Shown here piece after piece: positions 10,900 through 23,099 of a DNA stretch of 64,000 bases. This stretch comes from Riptortus pedestris (taxonomy: Eukaryota > Arthropoda > Insecta > Hemiptera > Alydidae), in assembly GCA_019009955.1 (NCBI GenBank), contig CM032228.1, positions 74,757,501 to 74,821,500 on the forward strand. The letters run 5' to 3'. Under the pieces are notes generated by a model. That model worked only from the letters and a program-made list of their open reading frames with translations, was not told where the DNA came from and did not search any database. Both the position numbers and the translations under genes were made by a program. Position 1 is the stretch's first letter, and each line of letters starts with the position of its first letter.

Positions 10900-11690
10900 A
10901 TAAATTTTTATCTAGGTGGTCAAATTTTTAACCTTCCTTAAACACCCTCTTTGAATTATTCCACGTTAAGAGTAAGCCAATTTATATTGGAACTTCTTAT
11001 TACAGTCCTAATTACGAAATTTTATTTTTATTGGGTCTTTATATGTGAGATGCATAGCGGACTGATAAATTACAAAATTATCAATTCCATTTCAGGTTAA
11101 TATTAATTTATGAACCAGAAAGGACCTTTGAGTCTAGATTATTGTATATAGTAAAACAGGCATTGAATGACTTTCCACAAACTTCATACTTCCTAAGTAT
11201 TATTCAGTATATAGAGTATAACTCTATTCCATTAAAAAACAAAAAAACGGAAACCTTAATTTTCCCACGCAGAGGTTTCCTTCAAAATTGTTAAAGTGTT
11301 ACCTATGAGAACAAAAGGTACGAACGTCCAACTAGTTATGTTCAGTTTGGCCATTCTTGGGCCCCTAGTCATCATGTGAAAACTCTTCCGGCAAGAAAGA
11401 AAACTACCTACCTGACCACTACTACTCTTGTCAAATCAACCAACCGTCGGACTAATTCAGGCAGACATAGTTAGTCACTTCAGTTGAAAAATCTCTGATA
11501 TCAGAGACGTCTAAATTCTATTTAAAATAATATAAACAATTAATTGTCATAATATTATTAGATGTTACGTGTAAAACAAAAATATTTGACGTATCCTATT
11601 ATGATACGTCAACATTTTACAGAAATACTGAAGCTAGTGCTGTAACTTGTAATGAATCAGAATAATGTTTATTTCAATCACTCAAATTTT
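10900..11690. other. Unassigned AT-rich sequence
   Basis: Nothing recognised. Confidence 0.5.
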
Positions 11691-11694
11691 AGTA

Positions 11695-11830
11695 ATCCAA
11701 GAATAAAAGAAGGGGAAAGGGTTCAACAGAACATATTTGGATATATCTCACAAAGTAAAAGTTGAAAGATAATCATATTTGGCATTTTACCTTGAAATGA
11801 AATGGTTTATGATATAACAGCACTAATAGA
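11695..11830 (+). mobile_element. Family H copy 6, internal fragment
   Basis: Matches the between-module segment seen in other copies: a TATCTCACAAAGTAAAAGTT-like stretch, then CATATTTGGCATTTTACCTTG and GATATAACAGC. Confidence 0.55.
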
Positions 11831-11834
11831 AAAA

Positions 11835-13000
11835 GAACACAACTGACACAGCATTAATATAAAAAAATAAAACAACAAAACACAGTAATAACACCACTGA
11901 TATAACAATAAAAACCACCAAACAACACCAATGAAACTAAAAGAAACACTACAATAACAGTACTGATAGAAACATAAATACTACAACGGCAGCACATACA
12001 AAAAAGATGAAAAATACATTTAAAATTGTTGAAGGATGCCTCTGTGTATATATCTGGGATCTAAAAGTGACTTCTCACAACTTAACAAATGAGAGTAGAG
12101 GGGAAAATGAGAGATCCAGTACTATCTCTATTGACACCGATCACACTCCAGCGGGAATGAAGCTGCATCTGAAATATTAGGGACACTCTCAGGCTCGTTT
12201 CTCAAGATAATTCAGCCTTATTCATGTGGTCTTCTACCTCAGAATTCCTCGACAGAACACACAAGTACGTAACATGACCTTCTCTATACAATAATGAAGA
12301 AGAGCTTTTTAGTAACTCACTCAACTTTTAAAACAAGGAAAGACTCTCTTCCTTACAGTTAAATGATATTTCTATTGCTACAACTTGGCTTTTATTAATA
12401 GATATTTGTTGCTTTTGATGTGTAACTGATGATGGAATGTTGGTAAGAAGTGGTAAGAAGTGAGCTTAAAAAGATAGTTTACTATAAGCTGCATATCGGA
12501 AAGAAGGAATGAGGTCCATGGCCATCACAAACGAGACACAGACCTACTTCACAATCGTTTGTAATTAACTTTTTAAATTAATCCAATATATTTACGTTAA
12601 AAATAAATAGTTTTATATTATTATTGATTTGTTAACATTCCATAACCCCAGTAGAATATACTTTATTCGTGTACTTTGATTGCTCGGTTTTAAATTATCT
12701 TGGCTTATATAAGTACCATTTAAACACTTGATACTATCAATCCATTATTCGAAGGTCAAAAAAAAAAAAAATAATAATACTCCAATAGATAAGATTTTTA
12801 TTTAGTGCAAAGCAGTATGAGAGTAGTATAATAGCAAAGGAGAGAAAAAAAAGGAAAACTTTTAGATAGCCCCCTAAATCGATTTGCCAGCATAGTCATG
12901 GCAGAGCGCACACTAAGTGCTTACATCTCTGCACTTGAGTGCTCTTGATGTCTCCGACAATCTCAATCTTTTAGGGACTATTTCAGCTATATTCATATCT
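11835..13000. other. Unassigned AT-rich sequence
   Basis: A-rich stretches with repeated AACAACAC/ACTACAA-type words between 11820 and 12000. No ORF or known repeat. Confidence 0.45.
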
Positions 13001-13010
13001 TTAAACAATA

Positions 13011-13011
<1 letters not shown>

Positions 13012-13049
<38 letters not shown>

Positions 13050-13099
13050 ATACATGTATGTAGTTCCGTGTCCAGTGAGTACTTATATATGTATGTATG

Positions 13100-13174
<75 letters not shown>

Positions 13175-13175
13175 G
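13012..13175. repeat. (TA)n/(TATG)n microsatellites
   Basis: Two TA runs (13018-13041 and 13104-13168) separated by a TATG-rich spacer. Confidence 0.95.
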
Positions 13176-13177
13176 TA

Positions 13178-13810
13178 TATGACAGAACGAGTGACAGACT
13201 ATCGAACACCTTATCTACACTTGCACACTGACTACACAGTCCAACAAACACTTATCAAAAACAATGACCAGTGGCCAATAAATCTAAAGTATTTGTTTAA
13301 AAAATACCCATTAGTATTTAGGCATTTTTCTAAAACATTAATAGAAACAACGGACATCTTAAACATCTTACTTAAAGAATAATATAATAAGTCTTCCTTC
13401 CATTTTTTTTTTCTTTTTAACGCCTACATCAAGAATAATGCAATAGAATAAGTGGCATAACTTTCTTAATGAAGTGAAATTAACATGTTATTGGATTGTA
13501 TCGATTTTCTGATTATGCGTACTAATCTTTCATCACTTTGATTGTTTGTTCTTTCATTATGTACGTTATTTATTTATCTTTTTTTTGTTTTTCATTTTTT
13601 TTTCTTTTTCGTTTTCTGTTTAATTTATTTCTTTTATTAACTTCAAGAACAAATTTATGTACATTTCTTGTAAACAAAACACGATGTATTATGACCATAC
13701 ATGTTATATACTGTAATAGTATGGTACATGTAGCAAATAAACGCCCTTTGTGCATGGGTAATGTGCAAAGGAAAATATAAAAAAAAAATAAATAAAAAAA
13801 AATAAAAAAA
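13178..13810 (+). mobile_element. LINE-C 3' end, C-terminal ORF and 3' UTR
   Basis: The frame at 13180-13381 encodes [17 protein letters not shown], then [18 protein letters not shown], and a stop at 13381. It resembles the last segment of LINE ORF2 proteins and aligns with the ADYR segment at 45.3 kb. The 3' UTR ends with AAATAAACGCCCTTTGTGCAT and an A-rich tail, shared with the 45.7 and 50.2 kb copies. Everything upstream is lost and the break falls at the (TA)n tract. The family is not named; the C-terminus fits the R1/I/Jockey superclade. Confidence 0.6.
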
Positions 13811-13824
13811 AAAATATATACCTA

Positions 13825-13825
<1 letters not shown>

Positions 13826-13862
<37 letters not shown>
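13826..13862. repeat. (TA)n microsatellite
   Basis: TA run just after the A-rich tail of the LINE-C copy. Confidence 0.9.
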
Positions 13863-13865
<3 letters not shown>

Positions 13866-13869
13866 CTTA

Positions 13870-15160
13870 ATTATTGTAAATAAATATTTGAACTGGGCAT
13901 ATAATACGTTCTTTTTAGTGATGAAATTTATATTCAACTGTATTAGTTATTTTTACAGAAATATATGAATACACTGAAATAAAATGATATGTGGTTATTT
14001 CTACACAAACAAAAATAAAATAATAGGTTATGTCTAACATTTTTGGCTTTCTATAACTAAGTATAGTTGTATACTTCTAACATTATTTCAAATAGTGTCT
14101 TTACATTTTAATAAATATAAAACTTATATAACACAGTCGTTAGAAATTGTTTCAAATTCCATGAATACATTTTATAAAAAATATCATTGTAATAATCGTT
14201 TACAATACATTTTGTCATTTTGTTAACAATCTGAATAGTATTCTAAATATATAACATGCAATTTTATACGTGTAGATAAGCTCAAACATCTCCATTAATA
14301 AAAATCCTTCGTTAAGTGCAGAGTACTTTCTGGGTCAACCACCTCCGGTTTGTCTTCAGTGCTCTGTGACAAATACCCATGTTTTTAAAAACATACATCA
14401 TAAATAAATAATATAATTAAAGTAAAAAGTAAAAGGTAATCAGTCCAAAGAAGAAGGTTAATGTCAAGGCATTAAAAATTAAAAAATAATTAATAACACA
14501 CATATTTATATAGTGGTGATGATTGACCCTCTTATCCTTCCGTTGATGAAGAACCTCAACCAGCCCGAGTCCCGAGGGACACAAGTTTTACTTATTGAAA
14601 TACTTTGTTCTTAAATTAGTCATATATTTATTTAAAGGTCTACGTGCTTTATAAATTATTGGAAATTTGCCTCTACCTTTGAGTGACAGAATCTCATCAT
14701 AAATTATTTTTTGACAGATTTTAATGACAAATATATTGTAGATAAATGTGATACTTGACAGATCCTACCTAACATCCTGACATAGAGTGACTTTTCAGTA
14801 AGGATTTCTAAGGCTGGATTGTAGTTGGGAATGTTGGAGTTCTCGGAGGAATAAAGAAGATTAGCGCCTAAGGAGCTTATAGATACAAGAAGCATCGGAT
14901 TGAAGTTTCGTCAAAATCCATCTTTGGAAACTGAAATTCAATCTGGACTTCCTCTCTGTGAGGAGTAGTTTCTTCAACTTTGAGGAAACATTTCCCTACA
15001 CAGAGAGAAACGGAAGGTTCTTCCCGCCCTTTGATACCTCTCTCCAACACTCTGTATTATGGTCAGTCCATTGATGAAGCCATCTCACGTTACACTTCTC
15101 GAGAGTCTAATGGGTCAAGCCATAAGCTCAATTTTACAAGTTCAGTGATGGAATAGCTTA
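13870..15160. other. Unassigned AT-rich sequence
   Basis: No recognised element. The minus-strand frame at 14704-14895 has no domain and is likely chance. Confidence 0.45.
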
Positions 15161-15167
15161 ATGTAAA

Positions 15168-15245
15168 AAGTCTGACACGTAGTCTGCGTCAACTAAGCGA
15201 TTAGCGCTGGCATGATACACTTCTGATCTCATCTCACTATGAAAA
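15168..15245 (+). mobile_element. Family H copy 7, left end only
   Basis: AAGTCTGACACGTAGTCTGCG, then CAACTAAGCG and the TGATCTCATCTCACTAT segment that follows the left end in other copies. The sequence stops matching at about 15245. Confidence 0.6.
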
Positions 15246-15684
15246 GATAATGGTTAAATAACAAATAACATAAGCGTCATCCAACATTGACCGAACCCCT
15301 TAAATGCTTAGAGTTTGAACGTTTTCCATTCTATAATCTTTTCAATGGAAGGCACATTTCGTTTAGTCCACAAAATATCTTCATAACATTAATAACTCCA
15401 GAAGGTTATGGGTTCAACAAACTAAACGTAACCTTTAAAGGATGCCTATTTATAATGGAGTTAGTCAGTTATTCATAATTAATTGTCAGCTAATCTTGAT
15501 ACCTTATATAAGCAAAATACCAGTCAATGCTCTTATCAGCTCCTTATCTTCCTTGCTGTTTCTTGAGGTACTTTGTTAAATAACCATACCCTATTGTTTT
15601 TAGCAGGTTTTCTATAAATGAAATCAACTATTAAGTAGTTACCCATGACAAATTTTTTGGTAAAAGTTTCTCTTATGTCCATCG

Positions 15685-15965
15685 ATCCTATCTACACACA
15701 TACTTGTCTGTTACGACATTAGCGGTCGAATTTTTTTTTTTTTAAAAAAAGGTGGTTAAGGAACACGAAAATTCAAAAAATTTTAGCCAAGAGTTTATAA
15801 AACTCAAAATATAACCGCTATTTAACGTCGGATCGAAATATTCATTAAATCCAATTTTTTAGCAAATTGCTTGTCTTATAAATGCTATTATACAGGTATA
15901 TTTACATTTTTTATTTATCAGCCTTCAATAAACCCTCACTTTTAGTCTTTGCACTTTAACAACAA
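15685..15965 (-). mobile_element. Family H copy 8, internal fragment
   Basis: Minus-orientation module: ACTTGTCTGTTACGACATTAG near 15700, AACGTCGGATCGAAATATTC near 15824, and ATTTATCAGCCTTCAATAAAC near 15913. Both ends are missing. Confidence 0.6.
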
Positions 15966-15969
15966 ATTG

Positions 15970-16685
15970 AATTGTTTAGATACTTTTCGTTTATTTTTGA
16001 GTTAAGTACTACTACATACTACAGAATCTCCAACTAGAAGATGCCTGTCTGCTGCCTACAGAACGAAAGTTAACCGCAAGACTGTTAGTTTGTAAAGACT
16101 GCATGAGCTTGAAGTATACCGAGACTATCTCATTTCGGACTGTGATTCCACTTCCTTAGACTTCTCCAAGATTCTCAAGAGCCTTTGAGTTGGTAGTTTT
16201 AAGCCTCGGCCACTGTGAAGTCCAGCACTACCTGGTAGTTGCCAACAAACCCAGTTTGAATTAGCTAAGTGATTCATCAGGTTTGCACTCCCTTCAGGGC
16301 CTGCAGTCTTCCTAACTACATTACCCTCTCAACTCCCGCTACTACCAGATTGACAACACAAACTTCCCACAGACCTGTTTGCCCTTCCAATTCCTCTATA
16401 TTCCCTCAGTGAATGTACGAATAAATTATTCATAAACAACTATCTAGAGTTGCGTCGTGAAATTTATGTTATCAATATAAGGAACAAACTGTATAACACT
16501 ATCAACATAAATCTAGCTACTGCATTCTTCAAAAGTTTGACCAACATTAGTTGAACGATCTGTACTCAAGTAAAGATTTACAAGTCAAAAACTTTCAAAA
16601 CAGGTACTATGATTTTAAATTCAAATAATTAATATGCGTAATGCATCAGCAGTAATATATGCAATGCATAATTGTATTCGTATAC
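15970..16685. other. Unassigned sequence
   Basis: 16020-16430 is less AT-rich than its surroundings but has no usable reading frame. No known repeat. Confidence 0.45.
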
Positions 16686-16689
16686 GAAT

Positions 16690-17610
16690 ATCCTGTCATT
16701 CTTTTTTTCCATATAGAGCAGTCTAATACGATATCCAATTTTTTTTTTTTTTTTTCATACAGTGCAGCGTAATACCATTATCTAAATTAATCTTGTTCTG
16801 TATTTTGCAATATTGTACGATATTCAAAGTTAATTTTTCTCCCACATAGTGCAATGAAATACGATTATTCAAATTAATCTTGTTCAATAGATTGTAATCT
16901 TCTACGATAGCCGGTATTAATCTTTCTTCCAAATAGTGCGATTTAACACGATTGCCCAAATTAATCTCGTTCCATGGACTGAAATATTGTACGATATCCA
17001 ATTTTAATTTTCTTTTTCATACAGTGCAGTGTAATACCATTATCCAAATTAATCTTGTTCTATATTTTGCAATATTGTACGATATTCAAAGTTAATTTTT
17101 CTCCCACAGAGTGCAATGAAATACGATTATTCAAATTAATCTTGTTCCATAGATATGTAATCTTGTACGATATCCAATAATAATCTTTCTTCCAAAAATT
17201 AGAATCTAATACGATTATCCCAATTAATCTTGTTTCATGGAGTGGAATTATGTACGATATCCAATACTAATAGTTCTTAGATACAGTGCAATCTAATACG
17301 ATTATCCCAATTAATCTTGTTTCATGGAGTGGAATTATGTACGATATCCAATACTAATAGTTCTTAGATACAGTGCAATCTAATACGATTATCCCAATTA
17401 ATCTTGTTTCATGGAGTGGAATTATGTACGATATACAATACTAATAGTTCTTAGATACAGTGCAATCTAATACGATTATCCAAATTAATCTTGTTTCATA
17501 AAGTGGAATCTTGTACGATAGTCAATATTAATCTTTTTTTCCATTCAGTGCACCCTAAAACATTATCAATATTAATCTTGTTCCATAGATTGTAATCTTC
17601 TATACTTAGA
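16690..17610. repeat. 87-bp satellite array with 261-bp higher-order period
   Basis: Units of 87 bp hold the recurrent words TACGATAT, ATTAATCTTGTT and AATACGATTAT. Three near-identical units follow each other (starting near 17234, 17321 and 17408). The preceding half shows a 261-bp repeat (3 x 87): the stretch from about 16757 recurs at about 17018. An isolated unit lies at 17790-17858. Apparent ORFs here are chance. Confidence 0.85.
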
Positions 17611-17859
17611 TCCTAGGACTCCAGGACTAGTAGCAGAGTCAGCACCTTACAAGAACCATTGTATATAAACCACCTCCTTTCCTCCTCCCAGACACTTGTT
17701 ACCCAACCTCCGTACGATACACATCTATGTAACTTTTATATTACGAATTAGGTATTTTTTTTAAGTTCAAAGCGCGTTTTGAGATTTGATTTACGATATC
17801 CGGTATTAATATTTTTTTCCAAGTAGTGCGATTTAACACGATTATCCAAATTAATACCT

Positions 17860-18370
17860 GCTTAGTTTACACACACACATGCACACAAACACACGATTTC
17901 TTTATTCATTTCAGGAATTTTTACTTCAGTGACAATGTACGACAGATAAGGAGTTAAAATAAAGATAACAGAGCGCCCTGCCATCACTCTAATCCAAATT
18001 TATCTTCCTTTTTTCTGTTCGATAAAGTTTTGTGTGTCCTCCTTTATATCATTCTTTTAAATTAGCCTTGTGCCTTTCAAATCCATTACATTTCGTTTTT
18101 CCAGCTGGAAAACTTCAGCTCCCAGCTAAGTGTATCAATGAGTTTGTCTGAATCTACAAACCAACGACATTTATTTTAATTATTTATTTCAGGCCCATCT
18201 TTGCTCGAGTATAAAATGGCTTCCCTCCATGATCGAAAACAATAGTGGCCTTTTGGCCAACGTAGTGTTCAGTTTTATTTCCTAGTCAGTAATACCTAAT
18301 TTCCTTTCAAATAACAAGTTGCCCATGACGAGGTATGTAATAAATAATTAAAGAGTTCGGTATAACTCTA
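17860..18370. other. Unassigned sequence
   Basis: Contains a short CA-rich run near 17870. No recognised gene or repeat. Confidence 0.45.
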
Positions 18371-18375
18371 ATCAC

Positions 18376-18612
18376 TAGTTTTGGCGGCTCAGGTTAGCCA
18401 TGTGAGTTATAGCGTTGACTTTTATATCATATGGTAAACCTTGAGCTGCGAGTTTGATTCCCGCCTGGGCGATAGGAATTTATGTAGTGACGGACTCACT
18501 AAAAAAAATCCTTTGCCTCACTCTGGCATGAAAAGGGCGGTGACCTGTAAATAACCCGTCCCAATTAGCCATAGTAGCAATAATTGGACGTTTATAAATA
18601 ATTGAATTTAAT
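18376..18612 (+). mobile_element. tRNA-derived SINE-1, best copy
   Basis: The tRNA-like head has GGCTCAGGTTAGCCATGTGAG (box A region) and GCGAGTTTGATTCCCGCC (box B, near RNA polymerase III consensus). The body has GACGGACTCACT, GAAAAGGGCGGTGACCTGTAA and a tail ending ACGTTTATAAATAATTG. Minus-strand copies at 56.2, 37.0, 7.2 and 50.3 kb share this order. SINEs are mobilised by LINE machinery, but the partner LINE is not identified. Confidence 0.75.
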
Positions 18613-18619
18613 TACTAGT

Positions 18620-20105
18620 TTAAAAAAAAAAAAAACAGAAAAACGGACAGAGAAAAATATTCACATTTTTTTTTTTTTTTTTAATTCTGCATTATATTGT
18701 CGGGATACATAGAACTCAATGCCTGCCTGACTTTTACGATTCTCCCAAAAAATTAAATCAATTATTTCGCTTAGTTCATTTTCCCTAATGAATTCTTCAA
18801 GGTATTTATTCCTCTTTGGGGCGTATCCCTTTTAGAAGGCAATTTATCTTACTCATATATTCCTCCGTTTTCATATTTGTTATTGCTTTATTATAGTGTA
18901 CATTCGTTTTATTTTATTATACTCTTGGATATATTAAAAAATACGAACATACGAACTGTTTGTCACACAGTCTTAAACAATTTCGTTAACTCAACTTTGT
19001 CCTTCCTCTTGAAGAGAAAGCTCACGTTTAGCATACGCCTAGCTGAAGAGAAGATTTTCTTCATTTTTTTATATGTTTATCGAAAACCGGGACAATTCAG
19101 ACGAACCAAAAATATGTATTGCCTTGTTGACTTCTATATCTATATTAAAATATCTTTTCATCTTTTCATTACATCAGATATTGAATTCCGTATTTTACTC
19201 ATTTATATGTTTCTTTCGCTTGCAATAATAATGTTAAATTGTATTGTTACGGCAGGCATCGACCTTAACCTTTTTGTGTTTCTATTGGACCAGAGCAGCT
19301 GTATCCTCTGATGGGAACTTTTTTTCAGAAATGTGTAGGCATATTGTTGCAAGTATTGCAAATGTGACTTTCACTGTTGATAAAAGAGGAAAAAAACAAT
19401 TTTATTCTGGCAATATTCAGATTGGCAAAATGGCTTAGGCGCTGTTTCGAGCCCTTCCCTAAGGAGATTTTTCAAGAAGTTAAAACCGTATCCTCCAATA
19501 TAACAAGTTAAAAAAAGAGTTCCCCCACCACTAGTTCAAATCATCTAACTCAATAGATTATTTTTCTTAAACAAATTGTATCTTTTCTGGTAAAAAAATA
19601 ATAATAAAATTATTTATGCTATTATAATCGAATTTCCTATTTACAAATGAACTAGAAATCAAGAATATAACCATTGGTGACCAATAAAAAATATAAACTT
19701 ACAAGAAACACCAACAAAATCCAAGACAAACGATAGGACTAAAACACAGGCTTCGAGTGCCCCACGATCGTTTTCCCTGAAATTTGAGACTATACTCTCA
19801 ATTTTTAGGGCCAGAGCAAGCCTTAGAGGTAGGAGAAGGTTGAGGGGCGAGGGGTTAGATGAACAAGTACGTTCGAGCAATATGACGTCAGGTCCCTTTG
19901 ACATTCATTTTGATAGCCAGATAACCAAGGTCATATGCCAACTAAAGGATAAACTAAAATAGTATGTGTCTGACAAGTACGTCTTTAAACTATTTTACAT
20001 TTAAATATTTTCGAAATTATTCCTTTTACACAAAAAACATTCCAAAGCCTTGAAGCTATTTATTGAACATTATCCTTACTGAGACCAATAAAAGTATTTA
20101 AGGCA
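18620..20105. other. Unassigned AT-rich sequence
   Basis: Homopolymer T/A runs near 18620 and 18670. The plus-strand frame at 18877-19311 (144 aa, hydrophobic, rich in I/L/F) looks like translated AT-rich DNA, with no domain. Confidence 0.4.
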
Positions 20106-20109
20106 ATAA

Positions 20110-20681
20110 AAAGTCCGTCAAGCAGGGGATGCGTAACCTAAGCAGATTTTTGGTATAAACCAATAAAAAATACTATCTTTAGTGTCCAATGAAACGGTAA
20201 ATTATAGAGTATGGAGTATATAAATCAAATAAAAAATTTCGAGTAAAGAACGAAAAATCTCAATTCAAGCCGTCTTAACATAGGTTACTTGCATATATCT
20301 CGCATAGAAGAACTTCCATAAAAACAATATTTGGTATTTAACCTTGGAATTTAGTGTTCATGTTATAACAGCTAACTATTCATATGGCATTGGTAGGAGT
20401 GGCAGTTTACTGAAAACCGAAAACTATAAAATTCAAATATCTCGATTGATATTCATGATATAGAAAATATTTATAGAACAACGTTTATCATTAAATTTGC
20501 ATTAATATTGGTTTTTCGATCCGAAGTAAAGTAAAGGAAATCGTATTTTCGAAATTCCCACCTCTAGACCCCCTTCCCACTGATCCGATTGATTAACGAT
20601 CTTGATTTTTCTTTTTACATAAAACGATTAAATATCGCCTTTGGTAAGGATCAAACAAAAATTGAAACCTCTAGACCACAG

Positions 20682-20769
<88 letters not shown>

Positions 20770-20896
20770 TTTAAAGGACCTCATTTTCGTCATCCCCTTT
20801 GTAGGATCTATGAACATTTGAGAAAATTTTTCGAAAATCGCGTCATGAGTTCGACCGAAATAGTCGATATATTCGTTAGGGAAATCTGCTAAAAGA
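20110..20896 (+). mobile_element. Family H copy 9, complete (~787 bp)
   Basis: Left end AAAGTCCGTCAAGCAGGGG at 20111, then CTAAGCAGATTT. One full module (GATCCGAAGTAAAG near 20519) precedes a (TA)n-(GA)n tract at 20687-20768. The right block GACCTCATTTTCGTCATC lies near 20777. The terminal sequence GGGAAATCTGCTAAAA ends at 20894, but the left hairpin arm is mutated. One of the two copies that keep both ends and only a single module. Confidence 0.85.
20687..20768. repeat. (TA)n-(GA)n microsatellite inside family H
   Basis: Compound tract at the position where most family H copies have TA repeats. Confidence 0.95.
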
Positions 20897-21479
20897 CCTT
20901 TAAGTCCCTCTAAACCCTATTTATTTTGTTAAAACGAGGTATTTACAATGGTGAGTTTAAAAATTATTCACCTAAACCTCGTGTTTAAACCCATCAGGAG
21001 AATAAAAACGTCCATATCAAGCAGGGTCTGTGTAAACTAAGCAGATTTCCCACGTGCTGGTATATCATACTTGTGACCTATTCTCACCACATATTCTCTA
21101 TTTCTGTGTAAAAAAAACCCCGATGAGTAGAAAGGGGGAGGGGGATAACTGAGGGCTGAAAACAAGAAAGTACAAAGCTCTCTAATAACTCTACAAGCCC
21201 ATTGTCAGGAACGTTCTTGGAAGTATTTTACTACTGTTTCTCTCTGAGTCCAATATATGCTGTGTTGTTTGTACGTTTTAACATTCAGTCGGGACTTAAA
21301 CTCCTCATATTCTCCTACGATTTAAACTTAACCTATGTCAATTAAAATTGCATGCCCATGTTGAAATTTTAAGTCATGTTTACTTAGGATTCTTATTACA
21401 GAATAAATAATGAATATTATCTGGGATGATGCCCTTTAAGTGAAATCAGATATTATAGTTGTAAACACGGCACGATTTT

Positions 21480-21990
21480 CGAAAATTTTCTTCAATGACC
21501 TTAATTTCAAAGTAGGATATATATATATATACACTAGCTAAGGTACCCGGCGATGCCCGGGAAATCATAGTTGACTGACTGATAATAGTTTTTTTATAAC
21601 AAGACTTGAATGTGTACAATTACACTTCTCTCCAAGACGTATTGTTTTTCCTAAATAGCCAATCCTAAAGGGAAACTTTTGGGGACTAATAGAAAATAAA
21701 TTTTAGTTTTGAAGAATAAGTGAAAATGTGTTCCTAATCTATTCCTCTACTCTTTTTGACTCACCGTTTTTGAATAATTCAAGCCATAATCATGAGTAGC
21801 AGTTATGCTAATTAAATATCATCCATAATGAACATATGTCCTGTCATAAACCAATCCAAGCATAAATAGTTTAATCATAGTTTTGTGCATAAGATTATAT
21901 TCGTAATAGTAAATCTCAGGGGAAATCACTTCCAGTAATGCCAGCATTTCACAGGAAAAAAGTAAATTCATTTAACTGTTTTAGCCATCC
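21480..21990 (-). mobile_element. Insert ending in CTAGCTAAGGTACCCGGC
   Basis: After a minus-orientation family H fragment (21480-21520) and a short TA run, CACTAGCTAAGGTACCCGGCG begins at 21531. It is the inverse of the GGGTAC..AGCTAGT end seen at 2047-2062. The body shows no ORF and its other end is not located. Confidence 0.35.
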
Positions 21991-22203
21991 GTCAACTTCC
22001 GATCCCGCATGAGAGTTATCAACATATTTTTCCTTAAATTATTGATTGGATTCCTCCTCAAAACCCCTGTCCCCGGGTCAAATTTCAGCCGTTAACAAAC
22101 ACGACCTTTACTTTTACATAAAACGTATCAATATCGAGTTTGGTAACGATTAAACAAAAATTGCTACCTCTAGAGAGGTAATAGGCAAATATATAGGTAT
22201 ATA

Positions 22204-22231
22204 GATGACGAAAATGAGGTCCGTTCAAAAT

Positions 22232-22289
<58 letters not shown>

Positions 22290-22321
22290 TACGATTTTGA
22301 ACGGACCTCATTTTCTTCATC
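22204..22321. repeat. Fold-back around a (TA)n tract
   Basis: GATGACGAAAATGAGGTCCG followed by TTCAAAATTGTGTGTA on the left is mirrored by GATTTTGAACGGACCTCATT on the right, with a TA run (22241-22278) in the middle. It would form a long hairpin. Confidence 0.75.
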
Positions 22322-22424
22322 TCCTCGGAAGGATCGAAGGACATTAGAGGAAATGTTTCAAAAATAGTGTCATGAATACAACCTCAATAGCAGATTTTCC
22401 TCTAGGGAAATCTGCTAATTAAGT

Positions 22425-22860
22425 AGGAAATGATGTATCTACTTTGCTGACCATAGCACACCTTGTCACCCCGTATAGGATTTCAATGTAATATTTAAAT
22501 AGATTGAAGACATGATGAGTAAATATTAACCAGTTCTGCTTTACCATATGGGTATCGTAAATCTCATTATTCGTCTTTTTATGTCCGAATTTCAAGTAAA
22601 TTCTTAATTAATTAATTGTATTATTATTGTCATAATATTAATTATATTCTTAATATTATTATCATTATTCTTAATACCATAAAATATTGTTTTATTCTTT
22701 GTTCTTTTATTTGCTCTTATTTTAATTGGTAAAACCAAATGGGTGATTAATCTAATGTTAGTTTCAATCATTCATATTGTATATTTATTGAATACACATA
22801 TAATTATAACATTAATGAGTCTCTGTGAAAACTAATAATATACTAGTCATTTTAAAATTT
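22425..22860. other. Unassigned AT-rich sequence
   Basis: ATT-rich with no recognised element. Confidence 0.5.
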
Positions 22861-22861
22861 T

Positions 22862-22880
22862 TGAAATTTAAATATAAATT

Positions 22881-22962
<82 letters not shown>

Positions 22963-23098
22963 GCGTGTAATTTTGAAGTGTCCTCGTTTTCGTCATGTCC
23001 TGGGTAGGACCGATGTATATTTGAAGACTCTTTTCGGAATTGCGCCATGCACACATCCTCGATAGCTGATTTTCATTAAGGGGAATTTGCTAAAAACG
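22862..23098 (+). mobile_element. Family H copy 11, right half
   Basis: A compound (TA)n-(TG)n tract (22888-22968) is followed by the right block (CCTCGTTTTCGTCATGTCC near 22982) and a decayed hairpin ending TTTGCTAAAA. Confidence 0.75.
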
Positions 23099-23099
23099 A

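Larger units (their letters stand above)
21010..22419 (+). mobile_element. Family H copy 10 with internal rearrangement
   Basis: The left end GTCCATATCAAGCAGGG and AACTAAGCAGATTTCCCACG (21032-21051) and the first-module start are clear. From about 21250 to 22020 most of the sequence is not family H. It resumes with the C-run, TTTCAGCCGTTAAC (near 22084) and GTTTGGTAACGATTAAACAA. The right end with hairpin ends CTGCTAATT near 22420. It also contains an inverted copy of the right block before the TA tract (22204-22242). Confidence 0.65.

Noticed and set aside
13014..13251. Tyr-Ile repeat ORFs at (TA)n tracts here and elsewhere
   Set aside because: TA dinucleotide translation only. The genuine LINE C-terminal part at 13180-13381 was kept.
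18376..18460. Functional tRNA gene
   Set aside because: Box A and B are present but the acceptor and anticodon stems do not fold, and the same SINE body follows in other copies.
18877..19311. 144-codon hydrophobic frame as a membrane protein gene
   Set aside because: Composition (I, L, F, Y) is what AT-rich DNA gives. No recognisable family, and homopolymer-rich flanks.
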